A DNA stretch of 64,000 nt from Hemicentrotus pulcherrimus. Lineage: Eukaryota; Echinodermata; Echinoidea; Camarodonta; Strongylocentrotidae. The notes beneath the pieces are model-generated. The model was not told the origin of the DNA and did not search any database. It saw only the letters and a program-made list of their open reading frames with translations. Below, piece by piece: positions 38,104-49,459 of the stretch. Within the stretch, counting starts at the first letter, position 1; every line of letters begins with the position of its first letter. A program made the position numbers and the translations under genes. The DNA lies in contig BEXV01000017.1 of the NCBI GenBank assembly GCA_003118195.1, forward strand, positions 73,789-137,788, in the 5' to 3' direction.

Positions 38104-38386
38104 TAGTAGTAGTAGTAGTAGTAGTAATAGTAGAAGTAGTAGTAGTAGTAAATTTTCTATTTTTTAGTATTAGAAATTTTAGTAGTTGTAGATTTGCAAT
38201 GTTGCTATAGTAGCAGTAGATGTGGTATAGTAATTATTGTGTCAATAGTAGTAGCAGTAGTAATAGTCGTCGTCGTAGTATTATTACTAGTAATGGCAGC
38301 CGCAGCAGTAATAGTCGTACTAGTATTAGTAGAGTAGTAATGGTAGTTTTAGAAATAGAAGTAGTAGTAGTAGTAGTAGTAGTACC
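38104..38386. repeat. TAG/AGT trinucleotide repeat region
   Basis: Arrays of (TAG)n at 38104-38150 and 38240-38385, with CGT and CAG variants between them. Both strands give homopolymeric Ser/Val-type frames; not coding. Confidence 0.9.
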
Positions 38387-38639
38387 GTTCGATGTATTCA
38401 TCAGATGTATTCATCTGAATCACGATATGTCTTCAATGGGGTTCATGAACAAATATGAGGATATAAAGGGGATACTTCGATTATCGGCGTGCTATAAGAT
38501 GTAGAAATGTATGAACGGGGTTATCGTCCACTTTATATTAAATGTTTCTAACCACCGAGGTATTACAAAAGATTCCTTCTAATTGACATCCGATGATGTA
38601 TAAAATCATGGATGAAAAGCTACTTGCATGGTCACGATC

Positions 38640-38690
38640 TATGTATCTCTCTTTCTCTCTCTCTCTTTCTCTCTTTTCTCCTTCTCCTTT
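38640..38690. repeat. CT-rich microsatellite
   Basis: Interrupted (CT)n with CTTT variants. Confidence 0.8.
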
Positions 38691-40900
38691 TTATTTTGGT
38701 GGTCGTGGTTTAAACAAAGCAATGCTGAAGCGCGGTGACATTGAAGGCGTATTTGGTCTTGTCTGATTTATTTCTCTAGATTTATTAAAGGTTTTTTTTT
38801 TTTTAATGCGAGGAAGTTATCCTGCTCATAAACGCACAAGGTTAACTCTTCATAAGTTCTTATTGTTTATTCTTTGAAATGTAGGGTTTGACACCGATCC
38901 CCCCTTTCTCTCTCTATCTCTCTCTTCCCGTCTTTACTTTTGATCGTCTTGCTTAATTCTATCTTTCTCTTGCTTTCCTCAACTACTCCCAGGAAAATCC
39001 CCTAATCCCTAATCAACTGTCTCGATTCCATAAAACCACATAATTAAAACGATTCAAATAATTGATTTCTTCTAAACCTTGCAGGGTTGAATATTAACCC
39101 TATTTATTTCTGCTTTAGAGAGATCAATGTCTGTCTGTCCAATTTGTATCGACTTGTTGGGTGCGCACAATAGGGTGTCACGCAACCTTTGTGTTACCGA
39201 TCAGAGTGATCACAATAATGGTGCACCGACGCGTCCTTGAGGAACACCCAGCCGTGTTACGAAGTGTAACAAGTGCGTGCGTGCTCTTTTAAAACATGCC
39301 ATCAAATTTGAACCAACAAGATTGACAGCAATTACTTGATATGTAATTGCACTGTTCGTGTGTCTTCATCGGAAACATTCTTATGGAATTAGTGAGCTTT
39401 GATACACTATACTGGATTCAGTAAAAAAATAGTTCAGGTATATTTTGTGTTCTTCATTGCAAGGCTGGGATGCATCGACAATAAGATGTTGTCGTGGATT
39501 GATGTCTTCTTTTGAATAAAAGATAAGAAGATCCCACTTGAATCAAGATTACAGTGGAACCACCTGTCGTAAGCCGACTCCAAGAATCATGCTCAGAGGG
39601 CACGGGGTGGGTAGGGGCCGGATAGGGGGCGACCACCATAGTGACAGGTGCAAGTCAACGCAGTAGACCCCCACATTATGCTGGACCCCAATCAAATTAA
39701 ACCAGTCAGTGCTGGGTGCAGCGATCAATAAAAGTTGACGTCTCTATATGAATATAAAAAGATAAATGAAAATTTGGAGAAGAAAGGGGTGAAGAAACGA
39801 AGGATTTGAGAAGGAGGTTTAATTGAAGTTATTGGAAGCATCTATATAAGGTTTTATTCCAATTCCGCTTTTTCCTCTCTCTAAATACATTCAATACGGG
39901 GCACTGCTATTCAATCAATATTTCCCAAAAGACCTTATAGTGACTTACAGCATCATTAGCTGAAGACCTTTTATCAACCTTAAACCCACATCTTTACTCT
40001 TCTCATCGATTTAGCGACTACGCATTGATCACCTGAATTGTTTGAAGCACCGCACACCCATTTAAAACTTTACCAGTCACCGCCGCATTATAAAGTCGAT
40101 GGCGATGGAATGCTAATGAGGCCTGGGACAGTTTGAGAGGATAAATTGTCCTCGTTGAACCAGTCAAAGGAAAAAAAAATTGTATAATATGTGTTGACAA
40201 ATAACATAAAGATAATTGTTCTCACTCAAACCCATTCGCGCGAGAGTGATGTGTACGTTAACATCATACATAAGAGTAGTGTAGCTGATGTAATTATTAC
40301 ATGTTTCTTATTTCTTCTTCACATTTTATGTGTGCAATGATTCACTTGCACTCGGTAGAAAGTAGTACTGTGGATAATTCTACTTGAATTTTCTACTTCA
40401 CAACCCTTTGTGATAAGTGCTATAATTGTTAGATCTCGTAACAACCAATATCATTCAAAGAAAATATCGAACTTACACTAGATTTAAGAATGATAAATAG
40501 TGAAAGTCATAGGCCGTTTCTAAGCGTTGTACATTGCAAAAACACTACGGGGGAACTAACTATAAAACATCGAAATGCGTACTGTTTCTCCATTTTTGCT
40601 GGATGGTATTTTTGATCATTTCACCTGCCTCTTCTTCTGAATTGTTTTGTACCTTTGTCAAGAGGTGGTTGTGTTTACCAACTGAAATCATCACTTTGAT
40701 CTATTTCAATTGATTTTACTTATTTGCTGAGCTTAGGAAAAAGCACAATCCTTCTAGGAGGAAGACCTCGCTGTCGTAAGTGCTATAGAATAGCTCTACT
40801 CAGTGTCATTGTTAAAACCATTCCTGGATCAGGTGCGCACTGACGAGTGTCCTCCACCGTCGTCACAGCTCCACAAACTTGGACTTAATTCCCTCAAATC
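38691..40900. other. Unassigned non-coding stretch
   Basis: No exon supported. A weaker CT tract (38905-38935) and T runs occur. Confidence 0.4.
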
Positions 40901-41205
40901 TCTGTATTTGTTCTTTTTTTTTTCTTCTTTAGAGGTATTCGCAACTGGGACAAGGAAAGTAAAGCATGCCGAGATGTACTGGGAAGCCATGTATGCCTAT
41001 TATGTATAACTCCCATTGTCGTACTAAAAGTGTACCTATCACCATACCATGTTTTGCTTTTAATGTAAGGGGATTCGTATTGCCAGTAATATTATCTAAC
41101 GAAAAGGTACGGCAATTTGAATATGCTTCATGTAAACATATACACTTGTCGAGGTACATGTACGTAAGCGCTCGCAGAGAATATAATTTTTGTTTCGGTC
41201 TTAAC

Positions 41206-41302
41206 CTTAATGTGACCCCTGTCCTTCCCCCTCCTGCATCAACATAAATATTGATGGTATACTTTTTATCCGTGACATCACATCCATTCCATATTACAGT
41301 AC
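41206..41302 (-). CDS. Weak candidate exon, product unrecognised
   Basis: It lies inside a 163-codon - strand frame (40929-41420), the longest here that is not a translated repeat. A good pyrimidine-rich acceptor (TTTCTCTCTTTTAAAG) precedes 41302 and a moderate donor (AAG|GTTAAG) follows 41206. The 32-residue segment alternates polar and hydrophobic residues (TINIYVD, TGVTL), as in a beta-sandwich, but no family is recognised. On the + strand there is an equally good acceptor at 40931, so strand is uncertain and chance is likely. Confidence 0.18.
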
Positions 41303-41420
41303 CTTTAAAAGAGAGAAATCGGTGAGTTTGAACTTTTTCAAGTATTTTTCGTGGGGGTGCAGGATTAGAACGGTGGAGAGTTACTCCACGGTTCTTTCTT
41401 GGAGAGAAGAAACTCTTCAA

Positions 41421-42370
41421 GTGTAAACAAATAGAACGTCATCCCTTTCCTATTAAGCTGCCGGCATTTCAAAGAAACACACGTACAATCATGTGAATTC
41501 CTCATGCTGGTCTGCTTCAGTTAATTATGAGGTTCTTGAAATTGCCCTCTTGAGAGAGAGACTGCCTACAGAAATTCTGAACTGACGAGAAAAAGAAAAA
41601 GAAAAATTTTGGACCAGAAACATTTATATGAACTTGGACAAAAACTTTGCAGAGAAATACATTAACTGGAAAGCAATATCACACGTTTAATATAAATGAG
41701 ACTATATAGTGTCGACCCAAACGTCGCAATTACCGCCAATTTCCTGTCTCATAATTACTATTCTCTTTTCCTTTCACATTCAGTCGACAGATTTCTGTAA
41801 ATCAGTGTAAACTAAAATGATCAGACGAATGAAGAGGTGGGATGAGAATAATTTTATAATGTTTTATAATGTTTGAGGAAATTTAGTATTTATGACAGTT
41901 TATCATTTCGATTTTGAAAAGAACAATTTATATTTATATGTATTTGCTTATTTATGATTAATTGCCAGGAAAATACTTATTGTACTTTATATTATTATTG
42001 TTATCGAAAAAACTGTATGCTTATATGAATACAGACGAAAATCAAATCAAATCAAAATCAAAATGATGCACTTACTGATGGAAATAACGACAAATGGCAT
42101 GATGGAAAGGAGCAAAACAAATAAATCCTAGCGATAATGAAACTAGGTGACTTTTAAAATCAAGAAGCCCCCCTTTCGACCTGTCCTTCTATCAATCCAT
42201 AATGGGATTGTCATTATATCAAGCGAGCTTCTCCTTGCATCGCAATCATTGGATTGCTGTAACCATTTCACCTTCACATTTGGAACGCAATCATAGGGAG
42301 AGTTAGATACGCAGGTGCATCAATCAATCAAGAACGACGCCACGGCCAAAGCCATGGAGCCATTCCTGTA
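41421..42370. other. Unassigned stretch with small simple repeats
   Basis: Contains TTTTATAATG twice near 41860-41875 and AAATC-type repeats at 42038-42063. No gene seen. Confidence 0.45.
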
Positions 42371-42375
42371 CGGTT

Positions 42376-42494
42376 TATAACCTCAGTCACACCGCTAGAC
42401 AGACTCAGGACTGTCAACAGACCGAATGCAATGTTAAATTACCTCAGGTAGGCAGGAATCGGTCGGTTTGAACACCTCAGTATGGTGGTATTAA
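42376..42494. mobile_element. CAGTCACACC-family element
   Basis: The left end is TATAACCTCAGTCACACCGC. The right part reads CGGTCGGTTTGAACACCTCA and ends GGTGGTATTA, matching the family's (GGTCGGTTTGG...GTATTA) side imperfectly. It is followed within 35 bp by a second family member. Confidence 0.45.
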
Positions 42495-42527
42495 AATCAA
42501 TCCGGCGGTACGGCAGAATGTAGAGTC

Positions 42528-42719
42528 ACACCACCAAATCGACTCCACAGCGACTCCACGCCGACTCCACAACGACTCCACACTTACGCCAAACCGACTC
42601 CACGCCGACTCCACCCCGACTCCACCCCGACTCCACACAGACGCCAAACCGACCGATTTGGGGCCATTGGCGGATTGGAGGCAAAGCGTCGGTCTTGTGG
42701 ATGTGACCGGGGTATTATA
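42528..42719. mobile_element. CAGTCACACC-family element with an internal minisatellite
   Basis: The left end is AGAGTCACACCACCAAATCG and the right end is GGATGTGACCGGGGTATTA. The right interior has GGGGCCATTGGCGGATTGG, matching the copies at 19489 and 45933. The left interior has expanded into the 11-bp minisatellite annotated separately. Confidence 0.6.
42540..42649 (+). repeat. 11-bp minisatellite with 55-bp higher order
   Basis: Ten consecutive 11-bp units. Eight read CGACTCCACNN; the fifth and tenth read TTACGCCAAAC and AGACGCCAAAC. The array is thus exactly two 55-bp blocks, 42540-42594 and 42595-42649. This is a direct reading without indels. Confidence 0.9.
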
Positions 42720-43925
42720 GCTGATGTAGTTACACTAGCCTTTGATTGATATTTCAGGGAGCGAAATTAGTTATATCACTTCTGAAGATTTCTCATCTTG
42801 TTTGTTAGTTTTATTGCATCTTCTAACTTTAAAGAAGCACTGGAAGTGTACTGTATATATGAATACCTACTAATTGGACGATGATGGGTTGTAAATCCCG
42901 TTGTAGAATGCTTGATCGCTCTTTATCTACCGCAAATGAAGGCGAACTATTTTGCAATGTTCAAAACAACTTCCCTCCCAATTACAAGGATCCCTTATAG
43001 AAATCACTGATATATTTCTACACATATATGAGTGTCTCCTCCTCCAAATATTTGCTGTCTACCTCAAGTTGCCCTTGTTTTCTCAACTCATATGCCATTA
43101 GCATGTGAATGAGGACTTGTCAAGGAACGCAGAGAGATGGCACTTGGACGATGATTGTCCAATTGTATTTGCGATGTCTGACCAAATTTATTTAGTGATC
43201 GAAGCGCAAATACGTCTGCCCAAGCGTATTGTAAAGGGTGTTAAGTGATTGTGTTCTCTTTGAATGCCAGGAAGAAAGAGTGGAGTATAGGGTTATTCAT
43301 GAGGTAGTTAATTAATATGTATTTGGGGAAAAAGAATTGACACATTATAACATTAAGATTCGATTTCACATAGGTAGCCTAAGTGAAATCTGTGTTAACT
43401 CTGTCTAATGATTTAAAGACAGTCAAGTGTCGAATTCTTTATTTTGTGCTGACTTACAGTGATTCTGCAACAAATGAATGAACGAAACTTTTCATTCAGT
43501 TACAGAAAAAAAATGTAATATTTACGAAATGGGGTGATCTAAACTTGGTGCTACTTGATTCAGGGAATCTAATTTACTGGCTGAACCTGGACTGAAGTTA
43601 ATACGCCAATACACTTTCAGGAATATCGTCTTTATGATACGAGTAGTGGTGAAAGTTGTTGTCGGTGGTTGTGGTAGGTTGGTGGTATACGGGCCTAGTC
43701 TTTTAACCTACAATTGGTCATTACAAATATGCTTGCTTCATACACACTCGAGAAAAGTCAAAACGCAGTTTACAAAAGCCATGAAAAGATGTACACAGGG
43801 AACAAAGTAGTGATACCAAGAATCACTCTTTGCGTGTTAAGTACTAAAGTGCAGTTTTTTCTAATTCGTCTTTATGATAACCCAGTCATAGTCACAAACC
43901 AAAAATTTGCTATTCGTTGTAAGAT
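42720..43925. other. Unassigned non-coding stretch
   Basis: No supported exon. The frame at 43714-43962 runs into the next element. Confidence 0.4.
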
Positions 43926-43929
43926 GGTT

Positions 43930-44108
43930 TTGATCGTTCTGTTCTCGGTCTGGTCGTTATGACTGAAAGATGGTCACACCAACCAGACCGTCACCAGACC
44001 GACTATAGAACAAACAAAGACAGTTACATTGCCCTCAACGTCCACAAGTCAATTTAGAGTCGGTTGGTTGTTGAATATGAGTCGGTTTGGCGTTGTGACG
44101 GAGGTATT
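43930..44108. mobile_element. CAGTCACACC-family element, rearranged left side
   Basis: The right end is clear: GAGTCGGTTTGGCG then TTGTGACGGAGGTATTA. The left side contains GGTCACACCAACCAGACCG, preceded by GGTCTGGTCGTTATGACTG in inverted orientation, making a small internal hairpin (about 43947-43990). It has no coding capacity. Confidence 0.5.
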
Positions 44109-44109
44109 A

Positions 44110-44955
44110 CTTATTCTTCGTTTTTAAGTCCAACTTGTGACATCACTAATGGGGATTCTGATCGGATTATTCCCAGCAATCCTATCAGCTTGCGTTTGCA
44201 TCACGGTCGAATGTGTTTTTCTGAAATGTGCATAAAATATTATAGCGGCAAATCAAAGAAATGTCATCACGCCGAGTCAATTCCATTTGAGTAGAGTACC
44301 TATAGGTCATTAGATAGTGACAATAATTATTAAAGGGTCTATTTAATGTGCTGTAATAGAAATAAATGAAAGTAATATTTCTATTCATTTCATATATTGT
44401 ATAGTTGAGAGAAAATCGCAGTTTTAAGATTTCAGGCAGAACATTATTTATACGTTAAAAGAAAAGTTTAGCTCTTCGTACTTTTTATATTGTTAAGCTA
44501 CTTGAGAACTAACTTAAGCCAAATAGATAATCACACATTAAACTTTTAGAGGATCATTCACTCTTTCTATGACTATTATCTTTTACTATTGTGTGTTTGT
44601 TTGTATTTTAGTATGGTTCTAGCTCGCTGTTGTGAATTATTTGAACGGATTTGCCTCGTTCTTACTGGCATAAAACTTAATGTATACAAAATAACCCGAA
44701 TAACACCAATGTATGTTATTTAGTCAAGTTTGTCTGACACTACATACAATGAAGGCAACCTTGACTAAGCAATCCCCGTGTTGACTTAGGTCAAGTATTA
44801 CAGCTATCACAAGGATATTTCATGTTGAATTTACAAACAAGTGTCATACAATAATACCCGCAAAAAGTATAATCATAGTCATCGTGTCACATTTGTTGGT
44901 CATAGTACATCGACACTGTTTACTAGAATATTTTTCCATTCACTGCGATCACAAT
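44110..44955. other. Unassigned non-coding stretch
   Basis: AT-rich; overlapping frames on both strands at 44064-44388 have no support. Confidence 0.4.
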
Positions 44956-45002
44956 GAAGATTATTAAAGGATCATTAAAGGAAGATTATTAAAGGATCAT
45001 TC
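44956..45002 (+). repeat. 25-bp tandem duplication
   Basis: GAAGATTATTAAAGGATCAT occurs at 44956 and again at 44981; the second copy diverges at its end. Confidence 0.85.
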
Positions 45003-45424
45003 CGTGGTCGATAAAACCTGACTCGAAACGCTTACAAAAATTATTAGATATATCAATATTTGTTGAGTGGTACATTGGAAATAATTAAAATGTCGTATTT
45101 TACATCAGCTCAACGTTTTACCCCTCGTTGTCTCTCCCTTGCTCTTTCTTTTCTTCCTTGCTTTCCTCCTATTCATTATTCTCCCCTCCTGTTCCTCATC
45201 CAAACGTCACCCGTCCTGTTTCCAGTATCATATCTTAGCTTAATTATTGTTCCGCTACCTATATTTGAATTTGCTTGAAGGGTTGTCACAAAATCACGGT
45301 AAGAACAACGACTATTTTCGAATAGCATCCACTACGAAATAACGATACTGCAAACAATTTGTATACGCTGACTTGACTGATACTTAAATCCAAGCCACCA
45401 AGATGAACAAAATGTAGGAGATAT
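45003..45424. other. Unassigned stretch
   Basis: Pyrimidine-rich + frame at 45060-45278 (low complexity). No gene called. Confidence 0.4.
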
Positions 45425-45683
45425 AGCTCCAGACCTTGACTGAAACGAAAACTTTTAATTATCAGCTTTCATTGATATAATATATGGAATGTGGCATGCA
45501 AGCAAGGAGATGATTTTTTTCTTTTGTTGTTGAAATAGCACGCCTTGCTTAAGCTCCAGACCTTGACCTAAACGAAAACTTTTAATTATCAGCTTTCATT
45601 CATATGATATATGGAATGTGGAATGCAGGCAAGGAGATACATTTTTTTTTTCTTTTGTTGTTGAAATAGCACGCCATGCTTAT
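45425..45683 (+). repeat. 127-bp tandem duplication
   Basis: Unit 1 (45425-45551) and unit 2 (45552-45683) share AGCTCCAGACCTTGACYKAA, a middle GGAATGTGG segment and GTTGTTGAAATAGCACGCC. They differ at several bases and in T-run length. High similarity indicates a fairly recent local duplication; no coding potential. Confidence 0.9.
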
Positions 45684-45932
45684 TAAGTTTGAGACTTTAC
45701 TATATGCGTGTGTACGCACGCTAACTTTTCTTAGACCAGTATATGCTACTTTCAGTTTATAACTGAAACATGAACCCGACTCTTTAATAAAGTGTAAATT
45801 TATGAAGATGGCCATTTTAAATGTGCTTGGGGGTTAACCATTCAACGTCATAAACTGTTACCTGATACCTCAATACACCTAAACGGTCATTAGCATAGAT
45901 AGCACACCGTACTTCATCAGTGTACATAGATC

Positions 45933-46056
45933 ATACTTCAGTCACATCGCCAAAGCGACTCCACATTGACTCCAAATTGAATGATTCTTGGCCGTTGGTG
46001 GGTAGTGCAGTCCTTTGTTTGGTCTGTTGTCGATCTCGTGTGTGTGACCGGTGCAT
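45933..46056. mobile_element. CAGTCACACC-ended short DNA element
   Basis: The left end is ATACTTCAGTCACATCGCC and the right end is GTGTGTGTGACCGGTGCATCA. The interior has CGACTCCACATTGACTCC and TTGGCCGTTGGTGGGTAG, shared with the copies at 19489 and 42528. About 124 bp, non-autonomous. Confidence 0.6.
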
Positions 46057-46059
46057 CAG

Positions 46060-47440
46060 CCTTGCACGGTGAAATGCTGTTGATGTTGGCGCCAGCCCAG
46101 GCATGTGTTATAACGTCCGCCGTATCCTGGGCGATCATATTGTGTTCATTACCTTGGCATACGTAAAGGGTAGGAAGGAAAGACGAGGGAAATAACACAT
46201 AGACATGTGTGATCTGTATAAATACGGTGTATTAACTGATCGAAAGTCATGTTCGACTATCTAGTCCGGAATAATAAATACAAAGTGCATTCATGTATTC
46301 ATTCGGTAGTGCAGAGTCAAAACTAATATTGTTGCTGTTTCGTGTAGAAAAACAAAAAATATTGACATCATTTCATTTGATTTATTGCAATGTAGGCCTA
46401 CGTTTCACATGGATATTTGTTTTGCTCACATATAAATAAAAGACTTATCAAAATTTGAATCGACATTCGGGGTACTGAACAAAGCTTTAAAAACACACAC
46501 ACACAAAGATTTACAAAACATAAATATATACAACCGAATACAAAGTTGAGTTGTTTTCATTTTGCCATTGATGACAAAATGCCCGTGAGATGAATGAAGA
46601 AAGGGCAATGAAATTCCTATGGTATGAGAGTAAGATCAACGTCCTCGAAACAGATAAAAGTCCATCTGTATAACGATTATGAGATCGAACATAAGACCAA
46701 GAGTTTTCAGAAGCTGGAAAATACTTCAGCGTTCTTTCCGCGAAACTGGCGCCACGCATGTCCACGCGCTTTGTGTTTCACAGAAGATATAATACTGGCT
46801 GCACTATACAAGGCCAAATTAATAGTTCTACATCTACTGCCGATGACCGAGCCTCCGTTGATATCAAGTTAAATCGGAAAGAATTACCGTAATGCTTTAT
46901 TAATCTTTGTGGTTGGACTTTTGATTGCCATTTGTATGCCTACGCAAGTTCTGTGACCATCATGCACTTTGATGTGTACATGGATATTGGACTCTCATTT
47001 CTTTTCCGTTGTTTCTCGTCATGTAGATATTACAAACATACATGTACATCGACATGCTGCTTAAAAACTTGAATTAAAATATCACTCTATGTAGAAGGCG
47101 TACACAATATTTGTCTTCTTTGTAGATTTATCATTGCTACATTTTACAGTTCAGGCTATCTGTAAATGAAGCTGCATAAACTGCACAAATTTCATTGATG
47201 TATGAACTAAACGGCCCGTATTTTACTAAAAAATGTATACTGACGCTGGACTTAAGCTTTTGTTTAATATCGGGTCTAATGAAGGAAGTTATTTTGAGGT
47301 CTAGGTTACTTTTCCTTTGTTAAACGCGATTTAAGACCCAGGGTAAGGGTTTGACTGAATTAGTAGAAGATGGAACAAGGCTCGAACGCGCGCAAATCAT
47401 CATATCAATCTGCGACATAGGCTTGCTGTTGTCAGTCAGG
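46060..47440. other. Unassigned non-coding stretch
   Basis: A short (CA)n run lies at 46492-46505. No exon supported. Confidence 0.4.
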
Positions 47441-47445
47441 GCATT

Positions 47446-47564
47446 GTTTCACGAAACCGTTCTAAGTTCAAGTTCACCGATATCCCATTGAAAGGCGTGA
47501 TAATTTAAAACGCACTTTTAAATGGGAGGTCGGGAAACTTGTTCTGACGGCGATTTCGCTAAAC
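47446..47564. mobile_element. Possible degenerate inverted-repeat element
   Basis: GTTTCACGAAACCGTTCTAAG at the left and GTTCTGACGGCGATTTCGC followed by TAAAC at the right form partly matching inverted ends (GTTT..CGAAA.CG). Roughly two thirds of positions match over 24 bases. Boundaries are uncertain. Confidence 0.3.
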
Positions 47565-49225
47565 GTGTACCCTGTCGTGTAGTCTAGCTTCTATCCATGG
47601 TGACAAGTTGAAACAAATATGTCTTTGGTCGTAAGTTTCCGACGTCCATGCTCAAACAAAACATGCCTGACAGAGCGTAGAACATTCTCAATGTCGAGAA
47701 TCGTTTTTTTTCTTTATGCTGTTTTGATCTGTTTTGTAAGACGCATCACGAACTACTTTCTCTTGTAACCATGGTTAGAGGAGGTGGTGTCCTCGTTCAG
47801 CAGGCACTTGAAAACGTGATCAGAAAAATCATAGAGTTATACAAAATGCATTTTTTGACAGGTACTGACAGAGGCATATCCAGAAAGTGACAAAGAAGAG
47901 GTATTTCAGCCAAACCGGGCATGCTGTATTACTCAACTTACTAGACTAAACGTGCAAGATATATATTTTGTCATCGGCCTCGTAATGAGTCGGAGCAAGA
48001 AGTTACTCTTGGTCGGAGCGTATAATATCTTCACCCTACGCTGTATATGCCTCTGGTGTAACCCCCCCCNCACACACACACACACCCTGAAGAAAACATA
48101 CTTTCGTGATACGTGGACAACTCCGTTTTACTTTTTCCGCCGCACAGTACAGAAGAAGACACTATAGAAAAGGGTTTTGGTCATGATATGAAATTAAATG
48201 AGCAGTTTCAAATTGGACATAATATCTCGCAGACTGCATTTTGTGTTTGCATGCAATCCTCCATGGTAAGGTAAATGTATCTATTAATAGCTGCACCTCG
48301 CACGTTGTAAACCCACATGGATGCCTGCAATGCTGTTTATATTGATATGATAAGAAATGATTCTTACCATATGTCACACGTGTCATCCACGTGTTTAATG
48401 AACAGATAAACGATCTCATACCAAACTTGCGATGCCATACCAAGGAGTTATCGCAGAGCGGTGACTTCCCAGTCGTACGCCGTTTTATCTTTTAAAGGAA
48501 TGTATCGATTGTGGTCATTTCGAAATTTCTTTTAGTAATATCGTATTTTTCTTGCATAACGTATTACGCAAGTATCTTGGTATGGAAACGCCAGACGAGA
48601 AATTTGGCGATGCGGTATTGTTTATGGACGATTTATCAGGCAAAATCAATAGTGGATACAAAATTATTAGCACTCTCTTTTTACAGATTAAAAAAAATGT
48701 TTATACGCTCCTGTGCTTGTTAAGCTAAAAGGGGGATTACAGACTTTGGTTTCTAGGACTATTTGTTAAGTAGTTATCATAGGGTATAGAAACAGGGGCA
48801 AGGAAAAGAGAATATAAAAGCATGTTTACAATTCATGCACATTGTTGTCAGTCTAGAGAGTGTTATTTCCTTTGAGACGTGTATGGAGCTTTGTAAGTCG
48901 TATTTAAATCTTTAATAGGCTAGTAGCATTAAAGTATTAATCGTATTTAAGATTATATTACACTCGAATAGATAACTGAAGCAGGAGTACGTCAAGTGAT
49001 GTAAGTGGTTAATCTATTTTGTATTGATCTCACTTAATGGAGGAAATTTAAGAGAAGGAAAGAAAATTAGACAGAACAGGAAATGAAGGATATATTTGAA
49101 TTTTTCGCCAGTCACTATACAGATTGCGTTGTCCAATGCTTTTTTATTTATGGTACGATAATTGACCATGCACGAAGATTGTTGTGCTCTCTGTCCCATC
49201 AGTGCTACCAGACACTGATCGTCTA
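47565..49225. other. Unassigned stretch with one N
   Basis: C8, one N at 48070, then (CA)7. No gene supported; frames at 48162-48443 (-) and 48511-48723 (+) lack splice context. Confidence 0.4.
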
Positions 49226-49230
49226 AATGC

Positions 49231-49459
49231 GGAGGTGTCGTTGTATAGTGGTCCAGTCACTTGACTAACAATCTAAGGGTTGTGAGATCGAATCCCAGCT
49301 CGGCAGCCCGGCATTAACGTCTTTTGGCAGAACAGTAATCCACATTTCCTACTCTACATTCAGGTAGAATTGGGAACCTGGCAATTGCCTAGGTAATAAT
49401 AATCGCAGGGCCCTCAGAAAGAACAGCGTTGAGGCTGATGAGGCTTTCCCGGGTAAACA
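49231..49459 (+). mobile_element. tRNA-derived SINE copy, near full length
   Basis: The head has an A-box-like TTGTATAGTGG (about 49241-49251) and a B-box-like GATCGAATCCC (49286-49296), 34 bases apart, as in tRNA promoters. The body has TCTTTTGGCAGAACAG, CTCTACATTCAGGTAG and GGGAACCTGGC, aligning with the - strand copy at 240-463. The 3' part (TAATAATAATCGCAGGGCCC, GTTGAGGCTGATGAGGC) is not seen in that copy. It does not fold as a complete tRNA by eye, so it is not called a tRNA gene. Confidence 0.65.

Noticed and set aside
42540..42649. CRISPR-like regular array
   Set aside because: Units are contiguous 11-mers with no spacers, and the sequence is eukaryotic.
49231..49305. Possible true tRNA gene
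   Set aside because: A- and B-box-like words are present but the acceptor stem and anticodon arm do not pair by eye, and the SINE body follows.
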